This document shows positions 16,642-26,074 of a stretch of DNA of 64,000 nucleotides, one piece after another (within the stretch, counting starts at the first letter, position 1; every line of letters starts with the position of its first letter). The position numbers and the translations under genes were made by a program. Below the pieces are notes generated by a model that was not told where the DNA came from, searched no databases, and saw nothing but the letters and a program-made list of their open reading frames with translations. The DNA comes from Streptomyces sp. NBC_01571 (GTDB lineage: Bacteria > Actinomycetota > Actinomycetes > Streptomycetales > Streptomycetaceae): assembly GCF_026339875.1 (NCBI RefSeq), contig NZ_JAPEPZ010000005.1:25635-89634 (forward strand). The letters run 5' to 3'.

Positions 16642-19194
16642 GTGAGTCAGTCACCACAAGCAGAGTCTGCGATGAACGCGAGTGACGCCCGCAGGGACCT
16701 GTACGCCTTGGTCAAACGCGCTAACGACGACGGGGTCACCACTCTGATCCACCGCGGCTCGAAGCAGGAAGACCGGGTTCTCCTCGCCCCGCTCGACCGG
16801 TTCCCGGCCGCGCGGAAGGTCGGCGCGTTCCCCTCCTGGGTGCTGAGCGCGGCACAGAAGGAGTTCGGCACCCTCGTGAGTCGGGCGGCCAGCGGCCAGC
16901 CCCAGGTGCTCCGCCGCAGCAGCACACCCGTCGCGGTGCTGCTGCCCGCCGACGGCCCGATCCACAGCAGCCCATCCGACCCGGCCGCGCCTGCTGCGGC
17001 AACCGCAGGAGGCGCGGTGACCAGCCAGCCCACTCCCAGCCGCGATGCCGGACGCCGGCTCGCGACACTTGGCGATGCCCTCGGTGACGTCATCACCTCC
17101 GGATCAGTGCCCGGTCTCTCCTTCGGCCTGGCGGGCCTGGACGCGGCCACCGGCGGTCTGCACCCCGGACGCCTGGTCCTGGTCGCCGCCCCTCCACAGG
17201 TCGGCGGAAGCCTGATCGGCCTCGGGGCGGCCCGGCACACGGCGCTCGCCCTCAACAGCCGTGTCCTGTACGCGGCTTCGGGCCCCAACCGCGCGGACAT
17301 CACCCGCCGCATCATCGCCGCGGAAGCAGGCGGCGACTACGCCCGTCTCAAGACCGGCACCCTCACCCCGCACGAGCAGGAGGTCGTCCAGCAGCTGAGG
17401 AACGCGCCGCTGCTCATCGATGACGGCAGCGACCTGACCGCCGAGGCCATCGCCGAGACCGTCCCCGTGGCCGGGGAGTTGGCGCTCGTCGTCGTCGACC
17501 GCCTGCAGCGGGCTCGCAACCCGCGCCTGCCGCTGTCGGGGGAACACCTCCCGGCCGCCAGCCAGGTCCTGCGGGAACTGGCCCGCACCCAGCACGTCCC
17601 GGTTCTCGCGGTCGTGGACACCGATGACCCGGCCATCGTGAACCTGCTGGACGCCGACGTCATCCTCACCCTCACCGCGCTCCCCGACACGGGGGAGACG
17701 GACGTGACGGTCGCCGAGCGGGATCTGGGCGTCATCGGCCATGCCCGCCTGCGCCCCGACCTCGCGCACGCCCGATTCCTCGACACCCCCACAACCGCCG
17801 GCACCACCGCGGCCGCCGGTGTGCGTGCGGGTGGCGACATGGTCTCGGCCACGGTGGGCAGCGACACCGACCGTGAACTGGCGGCGGCCGCCCTTCCCTT
17901 CACCTCTGGCGCCTTCCAAGGCTTGCCCGCCGAGGCAACGCATCTGCTGGCCGCGCTGCGTACCGCGCTCGCCGCCGGCAACATCAAGGACCTTGACGAA
18001 CTCCGCGTACCGCTGCGGGCCCTAGCTGCCGCCGGGCTCCAACTGCCCGGCAACGCCGAGGGGCGCAGCCTCGCCGCCGCGCTGCACGCCTACAACGCGC
18101 CCGCACCCGCCAGCACCCCCGCGCCGACTCCGGCGGCTGCCCCCGCTCCTGCAAGCGCGGTCGCGCCGGTTGCGGAGGACAGCGACGAGGCTGAGCGGGA
18201 TGACGATGACGGCCTGGTGGAGGGCGATGAGGAAGACGAGCCGGAGGGAGCAGTCTTCCCAGCTCTGCGGATCCTCAAGGACTCGGTGGAACGGTCGAAG
18301 ATGCACCCCGTCCCGGTCATCCGCAAGGACGACCGGGACGGCGGACCGTGGCCCCTGATCAGTGAAGACATGGACGGCGAGCCCCGCTGGGTCCACCCCG
18401 ACGTGACCAGCACCCGCGTCGCACACGAACGCAACGGCAAGCGCGTGCGGCGCGACCAGCTCGACGTCCCCGCCTCGTTCGGTGACGGTCTGATGTGCCT
18501 GATCGACCGCAACGGTTCCTTCCCCTCCGCCTGCTCCGCGGTGCCGCTCGCTCCGAACAGGCTGCTGCACACCGGTCCGCTGGAGGCGTTCGACAAGTCC
18601 AAGGCCGGGATCTACCTCATCGAGATCCCCGCCTGGATGCGCACGGACATGCCGCATCCGTTGGGGCGTCTCATCGACCGGCCCGACGAGCAGGGACGGG
18701 TGTGGGTGACCACCCCGCACCTCAAGCAGCTCGAACGCCTCTACCGCGACGGCCACTTCGCCGAACCGGTCGTCATCCACGACTCGTGGACGGGCAAGAT
18801 CAACGAGTCGCTGTTCAAGCCGTTCTACGAAGCAGCCAGGGCCGCCCGCACCGACCTGATCAAAGTCGGCGGCGAGCCGTACAAGAACTACAAGACCCGC
18901 CTGTCGATCGCGCTGCGTCTGCTGTGGCCCAAGCGGCCCGACTCGCGCTCCCCGTTCTGGCGGCCGGACTGGCGCATGAGCATGGTCGCCGAAGCCTCGG
19001 TCCGCCACTGGACCGTCGCCTTCAAGGCCGTTCAGGCAGGCCACACCCTCATCGCCCTGCGCAACGTGGATGCCGCGATCTTCTGGACCCCCGACGAAAC
19101 CCCGCCCGACACGTACCGGATTGGCACCGGGTTCGGCGAGGTGAAGGCCAAGTTCATCCAGCCCGGCACGTTCATCCCGGAAGGTGACGACTGA
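16642..19194 (+). CDS. Tap-like telomere-associated protein with degenerate DnaB domain
   Basis: An 850-residue protein from GTG 16642 with GGGAGGG upstream. Residues about 14-55 and 70-103 each resemble a Phd/YefM antitoxin-type DNA-binding unit (DARRDLYALVKRANDDG; FGTLVSRAASGQPQVLRRSS). Residues 150-360 follow the DnaB helicase C-domain (GLAGLDAATGGLHPGRLVLV, LLIDDGSDLT, ALVVVDRLQ), but the Walker A is degenerate: APPQVGGSL instead of GxxGxGKS/T, so ATPase activity is unlikely. An Ala/Pro and acidic linker (470-525) follows. The last 300 residues align by eye with the C-terminus of Streptomyces Tap, including CLIDRNGSFPSACSAV and ALRNVDAAIFWTPDE. Tap recruits the terminal protein to telomeric 3' overhangs. 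Its stop overlaps the next gene by one base. Confidence 0.65.
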   Translation: MSQSPQAESAMNASDARRDLYALVKRANDDGVTTLIHRGSKQEDRVLLAPLDRFPAARKVGAFPSWVLSAAQKEFGTLVSRAASGQPQVLRRSSTPVAVLLPADGPIHSSPSDPAAPAAATAGGAVTSQPTPSRDAGRRLATLGDALGDVITSGSVPGLSFGLAGLDAATGGLHPGRLVLVAAPPQVGGSLIGLGAARHTALALNSRVLYAASGPNRADITRRIIAAEAGGDYARLKTGTLTPHEQEVVQQLRNAPLLIDDGSDLTAEAIAETVPVAGELALVVVDRLQRARNPRLPLSGEHLPAASQVLRELARTQHVPVLAVVDTDDPAIVNLLDADVILTLTALPDTGETDVTVAERDLGVIGHARLRPDLAHARFLDTPTTAGTTAAAGVRAGGDMVSATVGSDTDRELAAAALPFTSGAFQGLPAEATHLLAALRTALAAGNIKDLDELRVPLRALAAAGLQLPGNAEGRSLAAALHAYNAPAPASTPAPTPAAAPAPASAVAPVAEDSDEAERDDDDGLVEGDEEDEPEGAVFPALRILKDSVERSKMHPVPVIRKDDRDGGPWPLISEDMDGEPRWVHPDVTSTRVAHERNGKRVRRDQLDVPASFGDGLMCLIDRNGSFPSACSAVPLAPNRLLHTGPLEAFDKSKAGIYLIEIPAWMRTDMPHPLGRLIDRPDEQGRVWVTTPHLKQLERLYRDGHFAEPVVIHDSWTGKINESLFKPFYEAARAARTDLIKVGGEPYKNYKTRLSIALRLLWPKRPDSRSPFWRPDWRMSMVAEASVRHWTVAFKAVQAGHTLIALRNVDAAIFWTPDETPPDTYRIGTGFGEVKAKFIQPGTFIPEGDD

Positions 19195-19766
19195 TGGCCG
19201 GCCCCACCGGACACGGCACTTCCCTCGGCGCCGCGCTGAACGATCTCCTGCGCGCCCAGGTCACCCCTCGCCACCGCCTGGCCTCCTACAGCGCCAAGCA
19301 CTGGCACGCCCAGCTCAGCCAGCTCACCGGCACCCGCCGCGGCTACGAAGCCTTGGACACCGCCGGCCTCGACGTCCGCCCCGACACCCTGATCAAGTGG
19401 CTGTCGGATTCCGAGTACAACGTCCGCCGCAGCTACCGCGATCTCATCCACACCGCGTACGAGAACGTCGCCTTCGTCCCCGCGGAACCGCTCCCCGATA
19501 CCGTCAAGGACGGCCAGTTCGAGATCAGCGGGCTCGTCAAAACCGGCGCCGACGAACGTGAGCGTGGCACCCGCCGCGCCGCCCCCCTGCGCATCGACGC
19601 GAGCCGCGGGGACTGGAGCGACATCGAGGCGCTGTGGCTCGCCGGGGACCTGCGCGACGACGGCTTCGAGGACCGCTTCATCGACGACATCATCATCGCC
19701 GACATCGGCGAAGGCACCGACGGCTGGGAATTCAGCGGAAGCTCATACGCAGTCGAGCTCAGGTGA
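19194..19766 (+). CDS. Candidate divergent telomere terminal protein (Tpg-like)
   Basis: A 190-residue protein, close to the 184 residues of Streptomyces Tpg, translationally coupled to the Tap-like gene (TGATG). It has an N-terminal basic helical part (LASYSAKHWHAQLSQLTGTR), an HTH-like segment (VRPDTLIKWLSDSEYNVRRS) and an acidic C-terminus (FIDDIIIADIGEG). The size, HTH and acidic C-terminal DI motif match the general plan of Tpg, which is bound covalently to telomere 5' ends and primes end-patching. Sequence similarity to archetypal Tpg is weak, so the call rests mainly on the partner gene and layout. Confidence 0.5.
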   Translation: MAGPTGHGTSLGAALNDLLRAQVTPRHRLASYSAKHWHAQLSQLTGTRRGYEALDTAGLDVRPDTLIKWLSDSEYNVRRSYRDLIHTAYENVAFVPAEPLPDTVKDGQFEISGLVKTGADERERGTRRAAPLRIDASRGDWSDIEALWLAGDLRDDGFEDRFIDDIIIADIGEGTDGWEFSGSSYAVELR

Positions 19767-20081
19767 CAGACGGTCCGCAAGAACTCGCGCGGTCATGGCA
19801 AGGAGCTCCGCACCGTGGTGCGACACGCTGCGGCTGCATGATCGCTGATCGTCTCCGGACAAACCTGGCGCCCGGTCCTGTGTCGGCTGCCACGCTCCGT
19901 CGCACGTCTGCTGGAGGAGGTCGCCGCCCGCACCTCCACACCGGCCTCGACGGCCCGATGCCTCCGGCCGGGCGGCCGTGGGCTGGGCAGCTGTGGATCT
20001 GTGGCACGCACGCCGGTTCAAAACGATCAGCCCCAGGGAGTTGAGGGAAAGCCTTCCCGGTCAAACGCCAAGTTGCGGACA

Positions 20082-21557
20082 ATGCTGCGGAACGAGTTCG
20101 GCGTGAGAACGGAAGGCACCGTGGGAATGGTCGGGGGAAGGAACTGGAAGCCGCAGGAAGGCGCCAGGCTGGGGAAGTGGACGCTCGTCGGCCGCGGTTA
20201 CCTCGGTAGGGGCGGCAACGGTGAAGTCTGGGAAGCGCGCCGCGAGGGTGATGACGGCCGGTACGCGATCAAGATGTTCGGCCTCGGGAGGTCGCTGAAG
20301 AACCGCCGCCAGAGGTTCGCCGACGAGATCACGTTCCTGCGCGGCTACACCGGCGAGGGAGTGGTGCCGCTCGTCGACTCTCACGTGCCCGAAGACCCGA
20401 GGGAGATCTGCTGGTACGTCATGCCATTGGCCGTCCCGCTGGACGAGGCCCTCGGTGACACCCCGGCTGAGGAGACGATGCTGGAGGCCATTGCCGGCTA
20501 TGCCGAGACGCTGGCCACCCTGGCGGAGCAGGGTGTCCACCACCGCGACATCAAGCCGTCGAACCTGTTCGCGCGTGACGGCCAGTGGGAGATCGGCGAC
20601 TTCGGACTGGTCACCTTCCCGGGCAAGAGCGATGTCACCAGCTCGGCGGTGAAGCTCGGCCCGGCGAACTTCCACGCGCCCGAAATGCTGGAGCCCGGTG
20701 AGAAGGCCGATGGCGGGCCGGCGGACGTCTGGTCCCTGGCGAAGACGATGTGGGTGCTGCTACGTCGGACCCGCTGGCCGCTGCCGGGGGAGTACCGGGC
20801 CGGCGGTGAATACAGCCTCCAGGGGCACATCGCGTTGCCGTGGGCGGGCGAGCTGGACCGGCTGATGCAGCGCTGCACCGCGCTCACCCCGGAGGCCCGG
20901 CCGACGATGGCCGACTTCGCGAAGGAGGTCCGCGCCTGCCTGGCCGAGCCGCCCGAGCTGCGCGACGCGGCGTCGATCGCCGAGATGCAGGACCGTCTCG
21001 CCGCCCTGACCGCTGCGTCGCATGCGGCCGCGGAGCTCGCACTGGAGCGCCGGGACTCTCTTGAACGGATCGCTGTGGAGCTCAACGATCTCTGCATGGA
21101 CCTCTGGGGCGTGGTCGACGGGATGCTCCGCAGCAGGTTCCTCTTCTACGAGTCCCAGCCCGAGCCCAGTGACGCGACGCGTCTGCTGCCGATGGTGATG
21201 CGACCGTGGGCACATCCGCGCGGCGCGCTGTTCACCTCGCCGGATCAGAACGGCAAGGCGGCAGTGAAATTCTCGTTCGTGGTCCGCGTGGTCGACGAAC
21301 CCAGCGACGAGGCGGAGATCGCCTTCGACCTGCGGGTGGTCCACCGACACCAAGGATTGGAGGACTATCCCTTCAATCGGCAGCGCACCTGGAACGTGCC
21401 CCTCGGTTCCGTCCAGTTCGCCCGGGTGCTGGGCGAGATCCGTTCCATCGCCTCCGACGCAGTGCCGGACATGCTTCCACTGATCCTCCGCATCGTGGCC
21501 CTGGCCGACGACCACGTCCCGGACTGGTACGTCAACGCCCGCCCGGGCGACGTCTGA
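20082..21557 (+). CDS. Hanks-type serine/threonine protein kinase
   Basis: About 491 residues. The Gly-rich loop GYLGRGGNGEVWEA, VAIK-type lysine in YAIKMFG, catalytic HRDIKPSN at residue 154 and DFG at residue 173 are all present, followed by FHAPEMLEPG as the APE motif, so the kinase looks active. The C-terminal 200 residues hold a helical, possibly coiled-coil part (LAALTAASHAAAELALERRD) and a beta-rich domain of unknown ligand. There is no membrane segment, unlike PknB. The start is uncertain: GTG 20001, ATG 20082 and ATG 20127 (with GGAAGG upstream) are possible. It lies 315 bp downstream of the Tpg-like gene. Confidence 0.85.
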   Translation: MLRNEFGVRTEGTVGMVGGRNWKPQEGARLGKWTLVGRGYLGRGGNGEVWEARREGDDGRYAIKMFGLGRSLKNRRQRFADEITFLRGYTGEGVVPLVDSHVPEDPREICWYVMPLAVPLDEALGDTPAEETMLEAIAGYAETLATLAEQGVHHRDIKPSNLFARDGQWEIGDFGLVTFPGKSDVTSSAVKLGPANFHAPEMLEPGEKADGGPADVWSLAKTMWVLLRRTRWPLPGEYRAGGEYSLQGHIALPWAGELDRLMQRCTALTPEARPTMADFAKEVRACLAEPPELRDAASIAEMQDRLAALTAASHAAAELALERRDSLERIAVELNDLCMDLWGVVDGMLRSRFLFYESQPEPSDATRLLPMVMRPWAHPRGALFTSPDQNGKAAVKFSFVVRVVDEPSDEAEIAFDLRVVHRHQGLEDYPFNRQRTWNVPLGSVQFARVLGEIRSIASDAVPDMLPLILRIVALADDHVPDWYVNARPGDV

Positions 21558-22176
21558 CCAGCGAGACGACGAGGGCGACCTTGCAGAGAACCGCTACCGG
21601 GCCGCCCGGGTGCAACACGTTCGAGCCCGTGGCGGTGCGATGGCCGATGTCGCGCGACCATCGCACCGTTGGGGCCGGGGTGGAGCTGCGGTGCGCCCAC
21701 GCAGAATCACTCGCGCCGGGGTTGCGGATGGCGGGCGGCCATCCCGCTCCGGCGGACCGAAGGCACTCCTCGACGCCCGCCTCGATCCGCCTGCCGCCAC
21801 CCTGCGCCTGGAAACTGAAGCGCGGTAGGAGGGTGGCTGTGACGCTGCTGTTGTCGCCCCAGGATGAGTAACGCGGGCGGTCACCGAGGTGGCTCGCCGC
21901 GGCGAGTGTCACAGCGGCGCCGCAGCGTACGTCGCGCTGCGCCGGGCTTGCTCAGTAGGTTGCGGTCTGGGGTTGGTCCTGGGCTTCGGCGCGTTCTTTC
22001 GGACCGTGAGGACCACGGTGATGCTGTGAAGGCCTGCTTGCCACCGGGGCACTGCCGGCTGTGCACGTCGAGCAAGGGGAACACTCAGTCAGGGCGGTCT
22101 GGTGGGTGCGAAGAGCCCACCACGTCGTCCTGGACAGCCTGCTGCGCGGGCAACAGCGCCTGGCAAGCTAGGCGGC
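21558..22176. other. Long intergenic region without recognisable gene
   Basis: About 620 bp between the kinase and the DUF4145 gene. Open frames exist on both strands but none has convincing codon bias, motif or ribosome site. A short fragment near 21760-21830 has coding-like composition and could be gene debris. Confidence 0.4.
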
Positions 22177-22968
22177 ATGGCAAACCACTTCGTCCAAGAC
22201 CTTCGTGCGATAGCGCGGGGCCTGTCTGATGACCCAGCAGAATGGCCCTACATCCCTTGTCCGACATGCAAGCGCTCTGGGCTGACCGTTGTCGCTGATT
22301 CTCTTGTCATGGAAGAGGCGAGTCAGAGTAAAGCCTGGCATGGCCGCGAAGACTGGGATCCAGAGTTTATTTACGGAGCGTTTCGATGCGTGATGCGCTG
22401 CTACAAAGAAACTTGCGATCTCGTCTGGGTGACGGGCCGGACGAGCGTCTACCAACAGAATATGCGCGACGGCTATCAAGATCTTCTTCATCCCTTGTTT
22501 TTCATGCCCGAACTGCCGCTGATACAGAGCTACGGTGACTGCCCAGAAAAAATCCAGTGGGCGATCGAGGCCGCATCGCCGATCCTTTGGGTAGATCCGA
22601 GTTCGGCCGCGAATCGAATCCGGGCCGCAGTCGAAGTATTGATGGACCACGAAAAAATTCCCAAGAATGATGCGAGGGGCCGTGTAATCCCGCTGCATCA
22701 AAGGATCGAACAGTTCAAGAGGGACAAGCCTGAGTTCTCGAACGTCTCCGACCTTCTGATGGCGGTGAAGTGGACAGGGAACGCCGGAAGCCACGGGGAT
22801 GTCATTCGCGTCCCCGACGTCCTGGATGTGGTCGAGATTATTGACCGCACTATTCAGGAACTCTACGACACGTCAGCAGTGAAAATTGAACAAAAGGCCG
22901 AAGAGATCGTCGCGCGAAAGGGGCTGCCTGCCAGCCAGATTGCGCAGCTACGCGTGCCGCCTGCGTGA
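22177..22968 (+). CDS. DUF4145-domain protein
   Basis: A 263-residue protein from ATG 22177. Residues 15-30 carry a CPTCKRSG zinc-ribbon-like pair that is not obviously completed downstream. The C-terminal half has the DUF4145 signature: ANRIRAAVEVLMDHEKIP, IPLHQRIEQFKRDKPEF, then LMAVKWTGNAGSHGD. DUF4145 belongs to the HEPN-like helical superfamily and is often attached to restriction or other defence modules. The gene has noticeably lower GC and more A-rich codons than its neighbours, which suggests recent acquisition. No partner gene is adjacent. Confidence 0.7.
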   Translation: MANHFVQDLRAIARGLSDDPAEWPYIPCPTCKRSGLTVVADSLVMEEASQSKAWHGREDWDPEFIYGAFRCVMRCYKETCDLVWVTGRTSVYQQNMRDGYQDLLHPLFFMPELPLIQSYGDCPEKIQWAIEAASPILWVDPSSAANRIRAAVEVLMDHEKIPKNDARGRVIPLHQRIEQFKRDKPEFSNVSDLLMAVKWTGNAGSHGDVIRVPDVLDVVEIIDRTIQELYDTSAVKIEQKAEEIVARKGLPASQIAQLRVPPA

Positions 22969-23237
22969 TCGGGGGCCTGCCGGAATCCTCGACTGGTGGA
23001 CCAGTCGGGTGAACTACCCTGGCGCCGCAGCAACGTCACCGACCGGAAGATTGACGAGTGTGGCATCGTCCTCGCTGGTCCTCAAGGGGCCTTGTCCTGG
23101 TGCTCTCCCGACTGTCTGACGGGCATCCTGTGATGGGACAGAAGTGGGCTGCGCCCCACCCTCGTGCGACAAGAGGCGGCCACGACCACCCTGCCGTGCA
23201 ATGACGTCGGGACGTAGCACGGCCATGGGGAGTCACC

Positions 23238-23390
23238 ATGGCAAAGTCTTCGCTGACCCGAGACGCCCAACTGCTCGCTCTGTACACCGGGATGCCCTAT
23301 CAGCGGGCTTTTCAGATCGCCGGAGCCACGCGGCGCCGCTACCCGCTGATGAGCCGGCCTACGTACGCCCAGGAACTCCTGGAGCGGTGA
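23238..23390 (+). CDS. Short protein, 50 aa, possibly truncated
   Basis: ATG 23238 opens MAKSSLTRDAQLLALYTGMP followed by YQRAFQIAGATRRRYPLM and stops at 23390, immediately before the IS5-type pseudogene. The sequence looks natural and resembles the N-terminus of longer actinobacterial proteins, so the IS insertion may have truncated it. Function unknown. Confidence 0.4.
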   Translation: MAKSSLTRDAQLLALYTGMPYQRAFQIAGATRRRYPLMSRPTYAQELLER

Positions 23391-24201
23391 GTGCTGCGCA
23401 CCATCGCCTGGCCGTCCCACGATCCCGTCTACCCGTGGGGCACCGTCTGGGCCCAGCCCGAGCGCGAGCAGCTGACGCTGCGCATCGACGGAGACCTGCG
23501 CCGGATCATGGACGCGATCCTCTACGTCGACCGCACCGGGATTCCCTGGCGCTACCTCCCACACGACTTCGCACCATGGGAAACCGTCTACGGATACTTC
23601 GCCGCCTGGCAGAAGGGCAGCGTCTTCGATCAGCTCAAGGGCCTCCGGCGACAACTGGTCCGGGAAGCCGAAGGCCGCGACGCCGAGCCGAGCGCCTGCA
23701 TCCTCGACGCCCAGAGCATCAAGACCTCAGCCAACGTGCCCGCCGCCGGGCAGGGCATCGACGCGGGCAAGAAGATCGCAGGCGCAAACGTCACATCGGC
23801 GTCGACACACTCGGCCTTCTCCTGGCCGTGCTGGTCACCGCCGCCAACGTCTCCGACAACGTCGGCGGCATACATGTGCTCTCGAATATCGCTGCCGACC
23901 ACCCGGCAATCCCAAGGTATGGGCCGACACCGGCTACCGCACCAAGGTCATCGACCACGGCGCCCGCCTGGGCATCGACGTCGAAGTCACCCGCCGCGAC
24001 CCCACCCAGAAGGGCTTCAAGGTGATTCCGCGGCGCTGGGTCGTCGAGCGAACCTTCGGATGGCTCATGCACCACCGCCGCCTCGCCCGCGACTACGAGA
24101 CCCACCCGCACCGCTCCGAAGCCATGATCCGCCTCGCAATGATCGACCTGATGAGCGGCAGGCTCACCCGAGAGTCGACTCCGAACTGGAAGGACTCATA
24201 G
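23391..24201 (+). pseudogene. Frameshifted IS5-family transposase
   Basis: The frame from GTG 23391 gives PVYPWGTVWAQPEREQLTLR and the first catalytic Asp in CILDAQSIKTS. It then loses frame near 23775, within the GRKRHIGVDTLG motif. A second frame carries GLLLAVLVTAANVSDNVGG to about 23915. A third frame carries VWADTGYRTKVIDHG (second Asp) and RRWVVERTFGWLMHHRR (Glu), ending at a TAG at 24199-24201. All three catalytic residues survive, but two frameshifts make the gene inactive unless they are sequencing errors. Confidence 0.8.
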
Positions 24202-24660
24202 CCCCCGGGCCACACTGACCCGCGCGTCCTCATCTCTCATCGCCTGCGGCCAGCGGTCATCGATGACACGCGCCGCTTCCCGACAGGCACCACAGGCATC
24301 CTCCCGTTCCGGCAGCCACCAGTGGTCGGACGGCGACATGCCAGTTTCCTGGATCCCGCACAGCGTCTTGTCGAAAATCCCGAAGGCGTGGGAGACACCG
24401 GCGGGAAGGCCATCCGCGACAGCCCTCTCCCAGCGCATCCCCATGGGCAGGTACGGCGGTCGCGAGATCTCGAACCACTCGCCGCCCACATGGGTGGCGG
24501 CATGGCACCAGGAACAGGACCAGATCTCCTCTTCCCAGGCCGTCGGCGACACCGGCCACCGCCACGTCGGCCGTCCACACACATCACACTCCACAGGCGG
24601 ATCCTCACACGCCGGCACGGGCCGCCCCAAGCGGCTGACATCGCGCCAGTTACCAAACAC
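24196..24660 (-). CDS. Cys-rich small protein, 154 aa
   Basis: It starts at ATG 24660. Two CxxC pairs (CDVCGRP and CSWCHAA) near the N-terminus suggest a zinc ribbon, and a later CGACREAA gives further cysteines. The C-terminal WWLPEREDACGACREAAR is a pattern I recall from short Streptomyces hypothetical proteins. Its stop overlaps the end of the IS5-type pseudogene by six bases on the opposite strand. Function unknown. Confidence 0.55.
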   Translation of the reverse strand: MFGNWRDVSRLGRPVPACEDPPVECDVCGRPTWRWPVSPTAWEEEIWSCSWCHAATHVGGEWFEISRPPYLPMGMRWERAVADGLPAGVSHAFGIFDKTLCGIQETGMSPSDHWWLPEREDACGACREAARVIDDRWPQAMRDEDARVSVARGL

Positions 24661-24756
24661 CCCCGCCAGGGCAAAACGCTCTTTTAGGGAGTAGGGCGCC
24701 TCGCGCTTCCGGCTGCGCCGACGCCCTCAGTAGCGCCAGCCCAGGGCTGCCCTCGT

Positions 24757-25788
24757 TTACGAGATGTGCGCCAGCCCTTGCGGCGCCTGGCCTGGGCCGC
24801 TGTCTGCGCAGTCGCCGGTCCCGAGTGCGTTGGCGATGCTGTAGGCGGTCTTCATGTCGGCGTTGAGTTCGTCAATGGCCTTGTTCGTCGTGGTGATCGC
24901 CGTTGTGAGGTGGGCCTCGGCCGTGGTGATGGCTGTGCTGCCACCGGGAAGCACAGGTAGTCCGTCGGCGGTGAGTTCCGCCTGTGCGTCCTTGAGGTCG
25001 GTGATCCTGGAGCGGAGTTGCTTGATGCCCTGCTGCTCCTGGTCGACGTCGTAACTGGCCGAGCTCGTGACGTCGTAGCCGACGACGTTCTCCGCGTCGT
25101 AGCCGACGACGTTCTCCACGTTGTAGCAGTCCTCGCCGTTGCCGCCCTTGGCGTCTTTGCGCAACTGGGCAAGGTCTTTGTCGGCCGTCGTGAGATCGTC
25201 GCGCACCGACTTCGCGTTGTTGAAGGCGCTGTTGGAGTCCTGGAGGGCGGCGAGCGCGTCGTTGGCGGTGCTCTGGTGCGCCGCCCGCGCGGTGGCCTGG
25301 GCGCTGGCATGTACCGCCTGCTGGTCCTGCTGCTGCGCGGTCTGCTCTGCCGCCGAGTCCTCCGCCCAGCCGTCCTGCAGCAGGCTGCTGCACACGCTTT
25401 GCCCAAATATCTGGCTGCTGGTGTCTCGGACGACGACTATGACGCCGTGCCTCTGCACGGCGCAGACCTCGGGCACGAGTCCGCGCACGGCGACGGCTTG
25501 CGTGGTCCAGAAGCTACCGCCGCCGGACAGGGAAGAGGCCAGGCTGCGGCATTCACCTGCCGGACTGGAGCCCGCGCTGTACACCTCGGCACGCGCAGCA
25601 TGCCCGTACAGGTAGATCGTGCACGTACCCGCACCCTTACCCGCCAACGGCGCCGCGCTGCGCACGGCTGATGCCGTCGAGGATGCCGAGCGAACGACGG
25701 GCGCGCCAGCAGGTGTCTGTGGCGCCGTGCAAGCGACAAGCAGCGCGCCGGAACCGAGCATGACGACCACGGCAGCGCTTGTTCTCAT
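24757..25788 (-). CDS. Secreted lipoprotein with coiled coil
   Basis: A 343-residue protein. The N-terminus MRTSAAVVVMLGSGALLVAC ends in a lipobox (LVAC), so it is predicted to be lipid-anchored outside the membrane. A globular Cys-containing domain follows (residues 45-135), then a long Ala/Gln-rich helical region (AAEQTAQQQDQQAVHASAQA) and a second coiled coil (LRSRITDLKDAQAELTADG). Between them lies the short direct repeat NVVGYDAENVVGYD. The role is unknown, possibly cell-envelope binding. Confidence 0.75.
   Translation of the reverse strand: MRTSAAVVVMLGSGALLVACTAPQTPAGAPVVRSASSTASAVRSAAPLAGKGAGTCTIYLYGHAARAEVYSAGSSPAGECRSLASSLSGGGSFWTTQAVAVRGLVPEVCAVQRHGVIVVVRDTSSQIFGQSVCSSLLQDGWAEDSAAEQTAQQQDQQAVHASAQATARAAHQSTANDALAALQDSNSAFNNAKSVRDDLTTADKDLAQLRKDAKGGNGEDCYNVENVVGYDAENVVGYDVTSSASYDVDQEQQGIKQLRSRITDLKDAQAELTADGLPVLPGGSTAITTAEAHLTTAITTTNKAIDELNADMKTAYSIANALGTGDCADSGPGQAPQGLAHIS
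25072..25117. repeat. Two-copy 24-bp in-frame tandem repeat
   Basis: GTCGTAGCCGACGACGTTCT recurs with a period of 24 bp inside the lipoprotein gene and encodes the duplicated ENVVGYD segment. It probably arose by slippage and keeps the reading frame. Confidence 0.6.
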
Positions 25789-26074
25789 CGACTGTTCTCC
25801 TTGCGAAGGCCCTGTGGATCAGATGTGTTGGAGCTGTACTCTCCCAAATCCTCACCGCTGCCGCGGCCGAAGTGCTGCGTTGCTGTTCCGAATAGTCTTG
25901 CTCGGCTCGGGCGCGGTGCCTGTACGTCAGGCCGGGTGGCGTGAGGCTGCGGGAAGTCCTGTTCGTCTCGAGGCGGTCCGCGAGGTGCTCGGCGATGGCC
26001 GGCCCTCAAGTTGGGCGCTGGCCAAGGTGCGCGGCCCGGCCCGAAGCCCCGGGATCCGCTCCCGAGGCCCGGGC

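Noticed and set aside
24196..24201. Overlap of the IS5-type pseudogene with the Cys-rich gene as a functional antisense pair
   Set aside because: The six-base overlap is best explained by IS insertion at the end of the gene.
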